A DNA stretch of 64,000 nucleotides from an uncultured Verrucomicrobiae bacterium (GTDB lineage: Bacteria; Verrucomicrobiota; Verrucomicrobiia; Limisphaerales; UBA1096), in assembly GCA_937770485.1 (NCBI GenBank), contig CALJHX010000034.1, forward strand, positions 1 to 64,000, in the 5' to 3' direction. Below the pieces are notes generated by a model. That model ran no database searches. It saw nothing but the letters and a program-made list of their open reading frames with translations, and was not told the DNA's origin. This document shows positions 44,779-53,557 of the stretch, piece after piece (within the stretch, counting starts at the first letter, position 1; every line of letters begins with the position of its first letter). Position numbers and translations under genes: made by a program.

Positions 44779-46470
44779 TCAGCGGCCCATCCCGATGAGT
44801 TTCATTACTTCACCCTCGAACTCACCTTCAACCTTGTCACCTTCCCGCATGCCGGCGGCGCTGAGCCGGGTCTTGCCGCCGATAAATTGCATGCCAAGCG
44901 GGCCAAACGAAAAGCTGCGACCCTCTTTCAGCACGCCGCTGGATTGAATGTCGTCTCCGGCACGAAAGGCGTCCTCCTCCATTCCTAAATCGAACGACAT
45001 CTGTTTGTCGTTGTCGGCGCGTCTCGCCACGATACGTACCGACGGCTTGCTGCTCCGGCCGAAGCCGCCTGTCAAAGCCGCATGCACGCCGGCGTCCTTC
45101 AGCGCAACCTTCCTGCCATCCATAGTCAGGCTGATTTCCACCTTGCCGATATTGGTGCGTTCGCGCGGGGAATCCTCCATCCACGTGGCGGAGAACCTGG
45201 CCTTGATTTTGCCGATGGTGGCGATGACCGGCGGCGCCTTGGGCTCCTTGCGCCACGCTGGCATGCTGTCCCCGGTTTCCTTCATCAAATCCCCGCGTCG
45301 TGCCTCGATGAAATCCCGCGTGCCATTCAGCGATTTGGTGAAGCGATACTGCTCACGGTTCAGGTGTGGCTTGATCAGTGCCTCGATTCGGTCGCACTCG
45401 GCGAGCAACTTGTCCTCGCCCCAATGTTCCTCGAGCAAGCCGTGCAGTGTCTTGCGATAGCGTTCACGGCTTTCCGGTAGTTGGTAAAGGCGATAGGCGA
45501 CCCGGCCCTTGGTCTTGACCGAGACTGGCGCGCGGAAATCGAAGTTGAGCATACTACGCTTGCGGAACAGCGCGTCCGCTCCCCACGGTATGAAGTGGAA
45601 CCGATCTGTCTTCGGGTTGAGATAAATGAAAAAGTTGTTCGCGTTGCCGGAGTAGCCGTCCCAAAAACCAAGCAGCCCCTCGATGGCCCAAAACCGGTAA
45701 AACGAATCGAGATCGACGAACCTGCCGATGGCTTCCTCGCTAGCCTCCTCGCTCTCGAGCAGCTGGATCAGTTGCCGAATTTTTTCGCGGCCCAGTTTGT
45801 CGTCGCCGCGTTTGTGCTCGAGGCTGCCCTCCCAGTCCTCGTAAAAATCCGCTACCGTACCCTCGTAAAGCGTGCCGGCATCGTTGCCAAACCCGCGCGC
45901 CAGCAGCGGCTTGCGTATCGACTCCACGTGCGAGTAGATGCCGATATTTTTGCCGTTGACTGTCACCTTGGCAAAGGCGCAGCGGGGCGCCGGCGACCCG
46001 GCCTGGGCGAAAACGGCATACCCCATGTACTGGCTCACGATGGAGCTGTCCTGCTTGTTGTTGTTCATCGTCAGCTTGGTTAGCCCGCCGATGGCCTGCC
46101 CCTTGTCGGTGTGGTTGAGCTTGATCTTCAGCGACGGCCGACTGGTGCTCTGCGAGCCGATGAACCCCTTCTTGCGCAGGCCGACCTTTTCAAACTTCAC
46201 GCCGTCAATCGTCATGTCGGCATTCACGTATTCGTATGGGCCGTCGATCGGCTTTACTTTCCGGCTTTCATGCAGCGCGGAGACGAAGTTGCGCGACTGA
46301 TTGCGTATCTTGTTCCAGTCCTTTTCGGCAACGGTGATTTGCACGTCGAGCACGCGGTCGGCAGGGAACAGTTCGTCGAGCGTCAGTTTTTTGCCCGCAG
46401 CCAAGCCGGTGGAGGCCAACACAAATGCAGCTAAGCCGACGGTCGGACACTTGAAGAAAGTCAGGTTCAT
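44779..46470 (-). CDS. exported CotH-family kinase-like protein
   Basis: About 563 residues from ATG 46470, where the signal peptide starts (TFFKCPTVGLAAFVLASTGL). The CotH domain spans about 40-420: VGLRKKGFIGSQSTSRPSLK, KLTMNNNKQDSSIVSQYMGY, GIYSHVESIRKPLLARGFG, LYEGTVADFYEDW and FIPWGADALFRKRS. Bacterial CotH proteins are atypical protein kinases; in PVC and other bacteria exported versions are found with unknown targets. The C-terminal 130 residues form an added beta domain (IKARFSATWMEDSPRERTNI). It stands alone between convergent lhgO and trpF. Confidence 0.88.
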   Translation of the reverse strand: MNLTFFKCPTVGLAAFVLASTGLAAGKKLTLDELFPADRVLDVQITVAEKDWNKIRNQSRNFVSALHESRKVKPIDGPYEYVNADMTIDGVKFEKVGLRKKGFIGSQSTSRPSLKIKLNHTDKGQAIGGLTKLTMNNNKQDSSIVSQYMGYAVFAQAGSPAPRCAFAKVTVNGKNIGIYSHVESIRKPLLARGFGNDAGTLYEGTVADFYEDWEGSLEHKRGDDKLGREKIRQLIQLLESEEASEEAIGRFVDLDSFYRFWAIEGLLGFWDGYSGNANNFFIYLNPKTDRFHFIPWGADALFRKRSMLNFDFRAPVSVKTKGRVAYRLYQLPESRERYRKTLHGLLEEHWGEDKLLAECDRIEALIKPHLNREQYRFTKSLNGTRDFIEARRGDLMKETGDSMPAWRKEPKAPPVIATIGKIKARFSATWMEDSPRERTNIGKVEISLTMDGRKVALKDAGVHAALTGGFGRSSKPSVRIVARRADNDKQMSFDLGMEEDAFRAGDDIQSSGVLKEGRSFSFGPLGMQFIGGKTRLSAAGMREGDKVEGEFEGEVMKLIGMGR

Positions 46471-46554
46471 GTTCAGTGAAAAGTTGTGGCTGTAAACAAC
46501 TCGCAATGCATTACGTGCCGGGAGGCTGCAAAGTTACCGAATCACCTCAAAAAC

Positions 46555-47202
46555 TCAACATCCGGCCCAGAGTCCAGTGCCTGCAGAACTGCCCTTGGCA
46601 TTGGCGATGAATGCGGCGACCTTCGCGGCATCCTTACGGCCGGGAGCCGCTTCCACGCCACTGGACACGTCGAGCCCGAACGGCGCAACCTGGCCAACTG
46701 CTTCGCCAGCGTTCTCCGGCGTCAACCCGCCAGCGAGCAGGATCGGGCGGCCCAGCCGGTTGGCCTCCACGGCCAGGTCCCAGTTGAACCGTTCTCCGGT
46801 GCCGCCCGGCACTCCCTTCATGTAACTGTCCAGCAGCCACGCGTCGGTCTCATAATCCGGCAGTTGGGCAAGCGACTCGCTGTCCTTCACGCGGAATGCC
46901 TTGATCGTCCGTAGTTCGAATCGCGCACAATACCCTGGCGACTCGTTGCCGTGGAATTGCAGCGTGTCCAGCCCGGCCGTGGCGGCGGTTGCGCGCACCG
47001 TCGCCTCGTCGGCATCAACGAACACGCCGACCTTAGCCACGTGTGTCGGGAGTTCGGCAATAATCGCCGCCGCCCGCACCGGCGTGATGCAGCGCGCGCT
47101 CGGCTCATAAAACATGAAGCCCAGCGCGTCCGCGCCCGCAGCGCCCGCAGCGCGCGCATCGTCGATCGATGTGATGCCGCAAATTTTTACCCGCACACTC
47201 AC
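46555..47202 (-). CDS. trpF: phosphoribosylanthranilate isomerase
   Basis: 215 residues, GTG start at 47202 (47196 also possible). The track start at 47289 overlaps the folK promoter region. VRVKICGITSIDDARAAGAA has the catalytic Cys in KICG. ADALGFMFYEPSARCI, VGVFVDADEATV, LDTLQFHGNES, PILLAGGLTPENAGEAVGQV and LDVSSGVEAAPGRKDAAKV (Asp and phosphate site) are diagnostic. It carries out the third step of tryptophan synthesis. No other trp genes are adjacent. It is divergent from folK. Confidence 0.95.
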   Translation of the reverse strand: MSVRVKICGITSIDDARAAGAAGADALGFMFYEPSARCITPVRAAAIIAELPTHVAKVGVFVDADEATVRATAATAGLDTLQFHGNESPGYCARFELRTIKAFRVKDSESLAQLPDYETDAWLLDSYMKGVPGGTGERFNWDLAVEANRLGRPILLAGGLTPENAGEAVGQVAPFGLDVSSGVEAAPGRKDAAKVAAFIANAKGSSAGTGLWAGC

Positions 47203-47311
47203 GTCGCAAGACGCTATGCGGTCAGGGCCAAGTGTCAACGCCCGTGTCGGATTCAGATTGCGCTGGAGGTTGGGGCACGGCAAAACCAAGCGCGTGAATG
47301 ACGAACCGCTA

Positions 47312-47809
47312 ATGGCCTATGTAGCACTGGGGGCCAATCTCGGCGCCGCCGCCGGGACATTGCGAGAGGCAGCCGACTCAATCGCCGGATGGCCGTCCAC
47401 CAAGCTGTTTGGCTCGTCGCTTTGGCGGACCGCACCGGTCGATTGCCCGCCTGGCTCGCCGCCGTTCCTCAACGCTGCGCTTGGCCTGCAGCCAACGCCC
47501 GGCACCACGCCAGAGTCGCTGCTCGACGCATTGCTGGCACTCGAGGCCCGGTTGGGCCGTACGCGCTCCGGATTGACCAATGCGCCACGTGCCATCGACC
47601 TCGACCTGATCGCCTTCGGCACAGAGACACGCACCACGCCGACATTGGTTTTGCCGCATCCGCGTGCTCACGAACGCACTTTCGTCTTAGCCCCACTAGT
47701 CGAGATTGCCCCTGGCTTGATTCTGCCCGGTCAGCAACAAACGGTTTCCGCGTTATTGGCAATGCTTGGCCAATCGGAAGCGATGAAAACAGAGCATCGC
47801 CTCATCTAA
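47312..47809 (+). CDS. folK: 2-amino-4-hydroxy-6-hydroxymethyldihydropteridine pyrophosphokinase
   Basis: About 165 residues from ATG 47312; GTG 47294 is also possible, and the track start 47114 lies inside trpF. MAYVALGANLGAAAGTLREA is the usual opening. LWRTAPVDCPPGSPPFLNAA, ALEARLGRTRSGLTNAPRAI and DLDLIAFG (the HPPK signature with Asp ligands for Mg-ATP), and LVLPHPRAHERTFVLAPLVE are characteristic. It makes the pyrophosphorylated pterin for folate. A near-palindrome CTTGGCCAAT lies near the 3' end. Confidence 0.95.
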   Translation: MAYVALGANLGAAAGTLREAADSIAGWPSTKLFGSSLWRTAPVDCPPGSPPFLNAALGLQPTPGTTPESLLDALLALEARLGRTRSGLTNAPRAIDLDLIAFGTETRTTPTLVLPHPRAHERTFVLAPLVEIAPGLILPGQQQTVSALLAMLGQSEAMKTEHRLI

Positions 47810-48105
47810 ATGCAGAGGGTGCAGAGACGCGAAGAACCGCAGAGATGAAGGTAGGGACGGCTGTCCCAGCCGTCCGCAACGTGTGAGCACTACTTGGACT
47901 GGCAGATTGTTTTAGGGCGTAGAACATCGCGTCAGTGTCTTGGATTGCTGCGCTGCGCGCCGCTTTGGAATGGGAACAGGATTTCACAACGTCACTGAAA
48001 TCGGTGCAGAGAACCGCACTCCAAAACGCTCTCGCGTGCACAACAGACGGTCCAGATTGCATACTGCAAAAAAGCTTTGCGACCCTCTGCTTTTAATTCA
48101 ACCGT
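47810..48105. repeat. intergenic region with dispersed REP-like elements
   Basis: GGACGGCTG-TCC-CAGCCGTCC at 47855-47875 is a perfect 9-base-pair inverted repeat inside AAGGTAGGGACGGCTGTCCC. Translated, this gives the KVGTAVPAVR string seen as spurious peptides around many verrucomicrobial intergenic repeats. GCTGCGCTGCGCGCCGCTTTGGAATG (47951 on) and AACCGCACTCCAAAA look like further parts of a repeat family. No gene is supported here, and the 86-residue ORF in the track is a by-product. Confidence 0.6.
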
Positions 48106-48876
48106 CTATTTGAATGCCGGTGTTATTGCGGTTTTTTTGAACACGATGACGTGTTGGCGTGGGAGCACGGAGATTGTCTTCACCCACTCGAGCGGGTGCG
48201 GTGTGGCCTCTATCATCACCTGCAGTTGCGACATCTTGTGCAGTAGCTTTATCGGCACGTTGGGATCCTCCATCCGATACTCGACGAACGCGATCCGCCC
48301 TCCCGGCTTCAGCGCATGGCAGATGTTCTGCAGCATCTCGTGCGGGTGCGAAAACTCGTGGTACACATCGACCATCAGCGCGAGGTCGATGCTGTTTGCG
48401 GGCAGGTTTGGATTTTTGATCGTGCCGAGCACTCCCTTCACATTCTTGATGCCGAGCTTCCCCAGGTTCTTTGCGAGTAGCTCAAGCATCTCGGGCTGGA
48501 TATCGACCCCGTACACTGTACCCTTAGGGCCGATGACTCGAGCGATACGTCGCGTGAAGTATCCTGTGCCGACGCCGATGTCAGCTACGTTGTCACCCTT
48601 CTTAAGTTTGAGCGACTTGATGAGTGTTTGCGGTCTCTCCTCCAGTTCGCGCGACGTGCGTTCGAGCCACCCCGCGCCGAGGTGCCCCATCACGTGAGCG
48701 ATCTCGCGGCCCATATAGAATTTCCCAATGCCGTCACGGCTGTGCTGTGTGCGGTATGTGTAGCGCGGGTTCTCGGGATCGACGCGGACACCCTTGGTCT
48801 GGCCAAGCGCGGGGGAGAGCTGGCCAAGCGCGACGAAGGCGGAGGCGAGTCCGAGGCAAAACATCGGGCGTTTCAT
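48106..48876 (-). CDS. exported SAM-dependent methyltransferase
   Basis: 256 residues from ATG 48876; the track start at 49230 is antisense to the glyoxalase gene. An N-terminal signal (MKRPMFCLGLASAFVALGQL) is unusual for a SAM enzyme but common for this PVC/proteobacterial group. Motif I is NVADIGVGTGYFTRRIARVI, then VYGVDIQPEMLELLAKNLGK, LALMVDVYHEFSHPHEML and LKPGGRIAFVEYRMED, a class I methyltransferase of the ubiE/arsM-like type. YTYRTQHSRDGIGKFYMGRE is a conserved lead-in of this family. Two direct CTGGCCAAGCGCG copies encode LGQ in its signal peptide. The substrate is unknown. Confidence 0.88.
   Translation of the reverse strand: MKRPMFCLGLASAFVALGQLSPALGQTKGVRVDPENPRYTYRTQHSRDGIGKFYMGREIAHVMGHLGAGWLERTSRELEERPQTLIKSLKLKKGDNVADIGVGTGYFTRRIARVIGPKGTVYGVDIQPEMLELLAKNLGKLGIKNVKGVLGTIKNPNLPANSIDLALMVDVYHEFSHPHEMLQNICHALKPGGRIAFVEYRMEDPNVPIKLLHKMSQLQVMIEATPHPLEWVKTISVLPRQHVIVFKKTAITPAFK
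48799..48832. repeat. tandem CTGGCCAAGCGCG copies in a signal-peptide region
   Basis: CTGGCCAAGCGCG occurs at 48799-48811 and again at 48820-48832. On the coding strand this gives two LGQ-type tripeptides (ALGQLSPALGQ) in the exported methyltransferase. It is a variant of the iterated palindrome. Confidence 0.7.
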
Positions 48877-48963
48877 ACGGGGCAATGTACCCTTGGGCGG
48901 GTGCGATGACAAGCTGGCCTGTGCTTGGCTCGGCGCGCCCGGCTTGGTACAGTGTGCGGCGTT

Positions 48964-49350
48964 ATGGCCTTGGCAAAGAAACTGTTGCACACCCGCTACC
49001 GCGTGAACGACCTCGAGAAAACCATTGAGTTTTACAAGAACGTCCTTGGGCTGGAGGAGGTGCGCCGCCACAAGTCGCCGCGCGGCTCCGAACTGGCCTT
49101 CCTCAAGGCACCCGAGAGCGAGGAGACCGTCGAGATCTGCCATTTCCCCAACAGCGGCCAAGTGGTGGTGCAGGAAGACCTCACGCATCTGGCATTCGAG
49201 GTCGACAGTCTTGAGGAATTCGGCCGGCACCTCGCCAAGCTAGGCTTCGAGTACTCCGATGGCCCGACGATGAGGGAGGCCGGCGGCGGCTTCGCCTTCA
49301 TCGACGCCCCCGAGGGCTACGAAATCGAGCTGATCGAGATAGCGAAGTGA
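48964..49350 (+). CDS. gloA: glyoxalase I / lactoylglutathione lyase-like (VOC family)
   Basis: 128 residues from ATG 48964. The two beta-alpha-beta-beta-beta modules of a VOC protein are clear. LLHTRYRVNDLEKTIEFYKN supplies the first metal His, GSELAFLKAPESEETVEICH continues the first module, LTHLAFEVDSLEEFGRHLAK supplies the second His, and FAFIDAPEGYEIELIEI the final Glu. It should isomerise the methylglyoxal-thiol adduct. The start is divergent from the methyltransferase by 87 bases. Substrate could be another hemithioacetal, so the symbol is by similarity. Confidence 0.85.
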   Translation: MALAKKLLHTRYRVNDLEKTIEFYKNVLGLEEVRRHKSPRGSELAFLKAPESEETVEICHFPNSGQVVVQEDLTHLAFEVDSLEEFGRHLAKLGFEYSDGPTMREAGGGFAFIDAPEGYEIELIEIAK

Positions 49351-49367
49351 GTTTCTGATTTTTAGAT

Positions 49368-49410
49368 TAGACACAGATTTCACGGATCAGCACATCCTTG
49401 CTAATCCATA
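49368..49410. repeat. dispersed ACACAGATTTCACGGAT repeat, copy 1
   Basis: GACACAGATTTCACGGATCAGC is a form of a widespread intergenic sequence. Its inverted partner lies at 49950-50015 across the Rrf2 gene. Confidence 0.5.
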
Positions 49411-49476
49411 TCCTCTTCCTCCGCTCATCAAACGATACTTGACTAAACAGGTCGAGATTCTACTTTCTGCCTTGGC

Positions 49477-49938
49477 ATGAAATTGTCGCAACGGGGTGAG
49501 TATGCTTTGCGGGCGGTGTTGGTTCTGGGGATGAACCACGGTTCGGGTGTGGTGCGGATCAGGGACATCGCGCAGCAGCAGAATATTCCGCGCCGGTTTT
49601 TGGAGCAGATTCTCAATGATCTGAAGTCGGCCGGATTTGTGTTGAGCAAGCGCGGGGTAGCGGGAGGCTATCGGCTGCAGCGCGGGCCGAACGAGATTTC
49701 GCTGGCCGATATTATTCGTCACTTGGAGGGACCTCTGGCACCGGTGGGGTGTGTGAGTGTGAATTATTACCAGCGCTGTTCCTGTCCCGACGAGGGCGCG
49801 TGCGCGATCCGCAGCGTGATGCAGGAGGTGCGTGATGCGATCGTCGGTGTGCTGGAGGGAGTGAGTGTGGCGCATTTGTGCGACCGCGTGCGCGACTTGC
49901 AGGGGCCACTGGAGAATCCGCTCGATTATATCATTTAG
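49477..49938 (+). CDS. Rrf2-family transcriptional regulator with cysteine cluster
   Basis: 153 residues. The winged-helix N-terminus is MKLSQRGEYALRAVLVLGMN, then IRDIAQQQNIPRRFLEQILN and AGFVLSKRGVAGGYRLQRGP, all standard Rrf2. The C-terminal half holds a cysteine set CVSVNYYQRCSCPDEGACAI that could bind an iron-sulfur cluster, as in IscR or NsrR, although the spacing differs and four Cys are present. It may sense redox or NO status or cysteine supply. No obvious target gene is adjacent; glnD converges on it. It is bracketed by inverted copies of a dispersed repeat. Confidence 0.9.
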   Translation: MKLSQRGEYALRAVLVLGMNHGSGVVRIRDIAQQQNIPRRFLEQILNDLKSAGFVLSKRGVAGGYRLQRGPNEISLADIIRHLEGPLAPVGCVSVNYYQRCSCPDEGACAIRSVMQEVRDAIVGVLEGVSVAHLCDRVRDLQGPLENPLDYII

Positions 49939-49949
49939 GGAGTTCTAAG

Positions 49950-50022
49950 TTCGGACACGGATTACATGGTTGAACTCAATCCTGGCTATCTTTGTTAATC
50001 CGTGAAATCCGTGTCCCTTTTC
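49950..50022. repeat. dispersed repeat, inverted copy 2
   Basis: GGACACGGATTACATGG and further on AATCCGTGAAATCCGTGTCCC is an inverted relative of the element at 49368. The second half overlaps the glnD 3' end, so it supplies its last codons. Confidence 0.5.
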
Positions 50023-52787
50023 TGTTCACTTAATTCCGTCTCGAGGTCGGACTGGATTTGCCGGAGTAGTGCTTCGTCGGTTGGTTTTTTTCCGAGGGCT
50101 GTCCGGACGTAGAAGGTGTCGATTGCCGCGCCTTTCTCGGTGCTGATGCGCGCGACGTGGATGCTGAGTCCGTGCCGTGTCAGCACCTTTGAGATGCGGT
50201 GCAGCAGGCCCAGCCGATCCGCTGCCTCGACCTCGATGATGGTGCGCGACTCGGCGGCCTCGGTGTCGATGCGGATGCGCGTCGGCCACTCCCACTCCGC
50301 TGGTGTGGCGCGCTTGGCCAAGGTGTCGATCTGTGTCTGGAATTTCGGCGACTCGCCCGGCAGCAGCGCCTGGGTGAGCTGTTTTTTGAACGTGTCGCGC
50401 TCGCGCCGCTTGGCCAAGCCGCCGGTACGCGCGTCCACGACGAGGAACGTGTCGAGGATGATCCCGTCGCCCCGCGAGAAGACGCGTGCGCTCAGGATGT
50501 TTAGCCCCGCCGCGGCCAAGGCACCGGAGATGGTGGTGAACAGCCCAGGGCGATCCCACGTGCAGATTTTTACCGAGGTGTGGCCGCGCGCAGGTTGATT
50601 GTGCCAGGCGATGACCGGCTCGAGCACCCTGGAGCCGGAGCCGTTGACGACGCGCTTGAGGAAGCGGTTCACTTGTGTGAGGTCGATGTTGATATGCTCG
50701 AGCGAGTGAGTGCGGAAATAACGCGGCGTGAGGTGCTCAAAGTGGGCCTCGAGTTCCTCGGCGGAAATTTTTAGCGGCAACTGTTCGCGCGCCTCCTGCA
50801 TGAGCTTGGCCAGGCGCTGCTGCTCCGCCTGCTCGTAATCCTTGCCGCTGGCGAGTCGCCGGCCGGCGAGGTGGTAGAGGGTCTGCAGCAGCGTGTTTTT
50901 GAAATCGTTCCAGAGGTTGTTGCTGGTGCCGAGCGAGTCGGCGAATGTCAGCAGCGTGAGCATCGCCAGGTTTTCCTCATCCTGCACCGTCTCTGCGAAT
51001 TGGCGGATCACCGTGGGTGAGTCGATGTCGCGCCGCTGCGACACCTCGGCCATGAGCAGGTGATGCTCGACGAGGAACTTCAGCCGGGCCAGGCGGCGAG
51101 GCGTGAGGCCAAGCCGCTCGCCGACTTTTTGGCAGACGACTGTGCCGTCCTTCACATGGTCGCCGCTCTCCATGCCCTTGCCGGCGTCGTGCAAAAACAG
51201 CGCGAGGTATAGCAGGTAAGGCAGGTCGATGTCCTGCAGGATGTGGGTGTAGTGCGCGAACGGCGGCTGAGCTGCGTCCCAAACTTGGTCGAGTTTCTCG
51301 AGGCAGACGAGCGTGTGCTCATCCGCCGCGTAGGCGTGAAAAAACTCGTGCTGCACGAGGCAGGTCATCCGGCCAAACTCCGGAATGTAGCGCCCCAGCA
51401 GATCGACCTCGTGCATGGCACGCAGGACGGGGGCGACGTTGCCGCGCTGGTTGAGAATCTCGAGAAACGTCTCGTGGTTTTCCGTGTCATGGACGAAGTC
51501 GTCGTCCACCAGCGAGACGTTATCTCGCAGCAACTGCGTGAGGTCGGGGTGAATCTCGAGGCCGCGCTGCTGGGCGTGCAGGAACACGCGCATGAGTCGT
51601 TTCGGCTGATCCCTGAAAATACGCGGTGAGATCGGCACCAGTTCGCCGTCAATGATGTTGAAGCCGTCGAGCGTCTCCGTTTTTTTGCCACCTCCGAAAA
51701 ACGAGCGAAGCGAGGGCAGGCGGCGGGCCGGCTTGGGGCGGAGAGCCAGTCGGCGCTCGACCATGCGGGTGATGAGATGGATCGCGCGCATGTGTGTATA
51801 AAGGTCGCGCATGAACGCCTCGAGCCGGCGCGCCGGGGAGCGGTCCTTGTAGCCAAGCTGCCAGGCGATTTTCGGTTGGAGCGCCTTGGGGATATCGTCC
51901 GCCAGTCGCTTCGTCTGGAGGTGAAGCTCGTTGCGGGTGCGCAGCAGGAAGTCGTAGCCCACCTCGAGTTGCCTGCGATTTCTCGGGCGAACCATTCCCT
52001 GGGCCTCGAGCTGCTCGAGGGTGTGGGCGCCGTACTTGAAGTGCGTCATCCAAAGCAGATTCTGGTAATCGCGAAGTCCGCCGCAGCCGTTCTTGATGTT
52101 GGGCTCCTGCAGCAGGGCGGAGTTACCGAACTTTACGCGGCGAGCGTCCTGGTTGCCGATCCGCATTTGCAGATAGTCGCCGACGTGGTTGCGGACACAT
52201 CTGGCCTCGAGCCGCTGCTGGAACTGCCCGAACAACCCGGCGTCGCCGGTGATGAGGCGCGACTCGATCAACGACGTCTTGGTCTGCATGTCGTCATTGG
52301 CGACGTTGACCGCATCCTGGATGTTGCGCACCGAGTGGCCGACCTTCAAGCCGAGGTCGTACAGCGTGTAGATCAAGCCGCCGGCGCCGGTGAGTTTCTC
52401 GAGGAGCGGATGACTGAAAATGCGGTTGACGCTTGGCATCGAGCCGCTGTGCAGCAGCATGATGTCGATGTCACTGTGTGGGTTGAGTTCCGCACGACCG
52501 TAGCCGCCGATGGCGATGAGGGCGACTTGAAGTTTCCGCGCATTGCCGGGCTGCTCGAAGGTTGCCAGCGTCCAGTCGAACAGCTCGCGCAGTAGCGTGT
52601 CGAGCATCCACGACCGACCAAGGCAGACCTCGCGACCGCCACCGCCGTCGCGGTGCCACCCCTGCAGGCGGGCCGACTCCGTCTTGAGGAAACGCTTGAG
52701 CCTTGGCAGCTCCTTGACGAGGGAACTGTCATTGGGGATGGCTATCAACTCTGTGACACCGGCTGGGTCTGTGACGTTATCCGGCAC
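49995..52787 (-). CDS. glnD: [protein-PII] uridylyltransferase/uridylyl-removing enzyme
   Basis: 930 residues, GTG start, full family length. The nucleotidyltransferase domain has AIGGYGRAELNPHSDIDIML (G-G-Y-G-R and D-x-D). The HD domain is around LYLALFLHDAGKGMESGDHV, and there are two ACT domains at the C-terminus (VKICTWDRPGLFTTISGALA; IIEVEAADRLGLLHRISKVL). The enzyme uridylylates PII when nitrogen is scarce and removes UMP when glutamine is high, so it is the nitrogen sensor. Codons from a dispersed repeat overlap the last residues (QKRDTDFTD). It contains several palindrome copies. Partners glnB and glnA are not in the window. Confidence 0.96.
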   Translation of the reverse strand: MPDNVTDPAGVTELIAIPNDSSLVKELPRLKRFLKTESARLQGWHRDGGGGREVCLGRSWMLDTLLRELFDWTLATFEQPGNARKLQVALIAIGGYGRAELNPHSDIDIMLLHSGSMPSVNRIFSHPLLEKLTGAGGLIYTLYDLGLKVGHSVRNIQDAVNVANDDMQTKTSLIESRLITGDAGLFGQFQQRLEARCVRNHVGDYLQMRIGNQDARRVKFGNSALLQEPNIKNGCGGLRDYQNLLWMTHFKYGAHTLEQLEAQGMVRPRNRRQLEVGYDFLLRTRNELHLQTKRLADDIPKALQPKIAWQLGYKDRSPARRLEAFMRDLYTHMRAIHLITRMVERRLALRPKPARRLPSLRSFFGGGKKTETLDGFNIIDGELVPISPRIFRDQPKRLMRVFLHAQQRGLEIHPDLTQLLRDNVSLVDDDFVHDTENHETFLEILNQRGNVAPVLRAMHEVDLLGRYIPEFGRMTCLVQHEFFHAYAADEHTLVCLEKLDQVWDAAQPPFAHYTHILQDIDLPYLLYLALFLHDAGKGMESGDHVKDGTVVCQKVGERLGLTPRRLARLKFLVEHHLLMAEVSQRRDIDSPTVIRQFAETVQDEENLAMLTLLTFADSLGTSNNLWNDFKNTLLQTLYHLAGRRLASGKDYEQAEQQRLAKLMQEAREQLPLKISAEELEAHFEHLTPRYFRTHSLEHINIDLTQVNRFLKRVVNGSGSRVLEPVIAWHNQPARGHTSVKICTWDRPGLFTTISGALAAAGLNILSARVFSRGDGIILDTFLVVDARTGGLAKRRERDTFKKQLTQALLPGESPKFQTQIDTLAKRATPAEWEWPTRIRIDTEAAESRTIIEVEAADRLGLLHRISKVLTRHGLSIHVARISTEKGAAIDTFYVRTALGKKPTDEALLRQIQSDLETELSEQKRDTDFTD

Positions 52788-52899
52788 GCGTCGGGAGTCT
52801 AACTGCGCTGGGCCGCTGAAACAATTCCGCTTGGCTAGGGCACAATTTTACCCACCGTAACCTTGCCGCTTGGGCAAGCGTAATTTAGATTTTTGAGGC

Positions 52900-53508
52900 A
52901 TGGTTGACAGGAACGATCCCGATGTGGCCCTGATGTTGAGGGTGAAGGAGGGAGACTTGTCGGCCTACGAGACGTTGGTGGAGAAGTTCAAACAGCCGGT
53001 GATGAACCTGGTTTACCGGCTGATCAATGACATCGACGAGGCGGAGGACATCGCCCAAAACGTCTTCGTTCAAGTTTGGAAAACCCGTGAACGGTACGAG
53101 CCAGCCAGCAAGTTTACCACCTGGCTTTTCACGATTGCCCGCAACCTTGGCCTGAACGAAATCCGTCGACGCACCCGGCATCCGGCCGACTCACTCGATG
53201 AGCCGCGCCCTGACAACGAGTCGCAGCCATTACGTGTGGTGGAGGATGCCTCCAACCCGATCCCGGCCGACGCCGCCCTGAGCGGCGAGCTGCGCACGAA
53301 GGTTGAGGAGGCGCTGATGGATCTACCGGAAAAACAGCGCATCGCCCTTGTGCTCTGCCGCGAGGGAGGCGTCAGCTATGAGGAAATCGCCGAGGTGCTG
53401 GGCGGGATCTCGCTGACGGCTGTGAAATCGATCATTTTTCGGGGACGTGCGGTGCTCAAAAACCGCCTGAAACCTTATTTAAAATCAGGCGAATGGCAAA
53501 AAAAATGA
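52900..53508 (+). CDS. ECF-type RNA polymerase sigma factor
   Basis: 202 residues. Region 2 is DLSAYETLVEKFKQPVMNLV plus DEAEDIAQNVFVQVWKTRER and the -10-contacting FTTWLFTIARNLGLNEIRRR. Region 4 is LPEKQRIALVLCREGGVSYE plus EIAEVLGGISLTAVKSIIFR. This is the extracytoplasmic-function layout. It is followed by a membrane anti-sigma-like gene and a DUF3106 gene, which suggests an envelope-stress circuit. The gene starts at ATG 52900. Confidence 0.93.
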   Translation: MVDRNDPDVALMLRVKEGDLSAYETLVEKFKQPVMNLVYRLINDIDEAEDIAQNVFVQVWKTRERYEPASKFTTWLFTIARNLGLNEIRRRTRHPADSLDEPRPDNESQPLRVVEDASNPIPADAALSGELRTKVEEALMDLPEKQRIALVLCREGGVSYEEIAEVLGGISLTAVKSIIFRGRAVLKNRLKPYLKSGEWQKK

Positions 53509-53557
53509 CCTCACGGCAAAACTTTTTTGCAGCCTTGGTTTTTAAGTGGAGGAGACA

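Noticed and set aside
47802-48062. 86-residue minus-strand ORF containing TAGTAVPTFISAVLRVSAPS
   Set aside because: Translation of intergenic repeats, no start context or conserved domain.
48877-49230. N-terminal extension of the methyltransferase ORF
   Set aside because: Antisense to the glyoxalase gene; a clear signal peptide starts at 48876.
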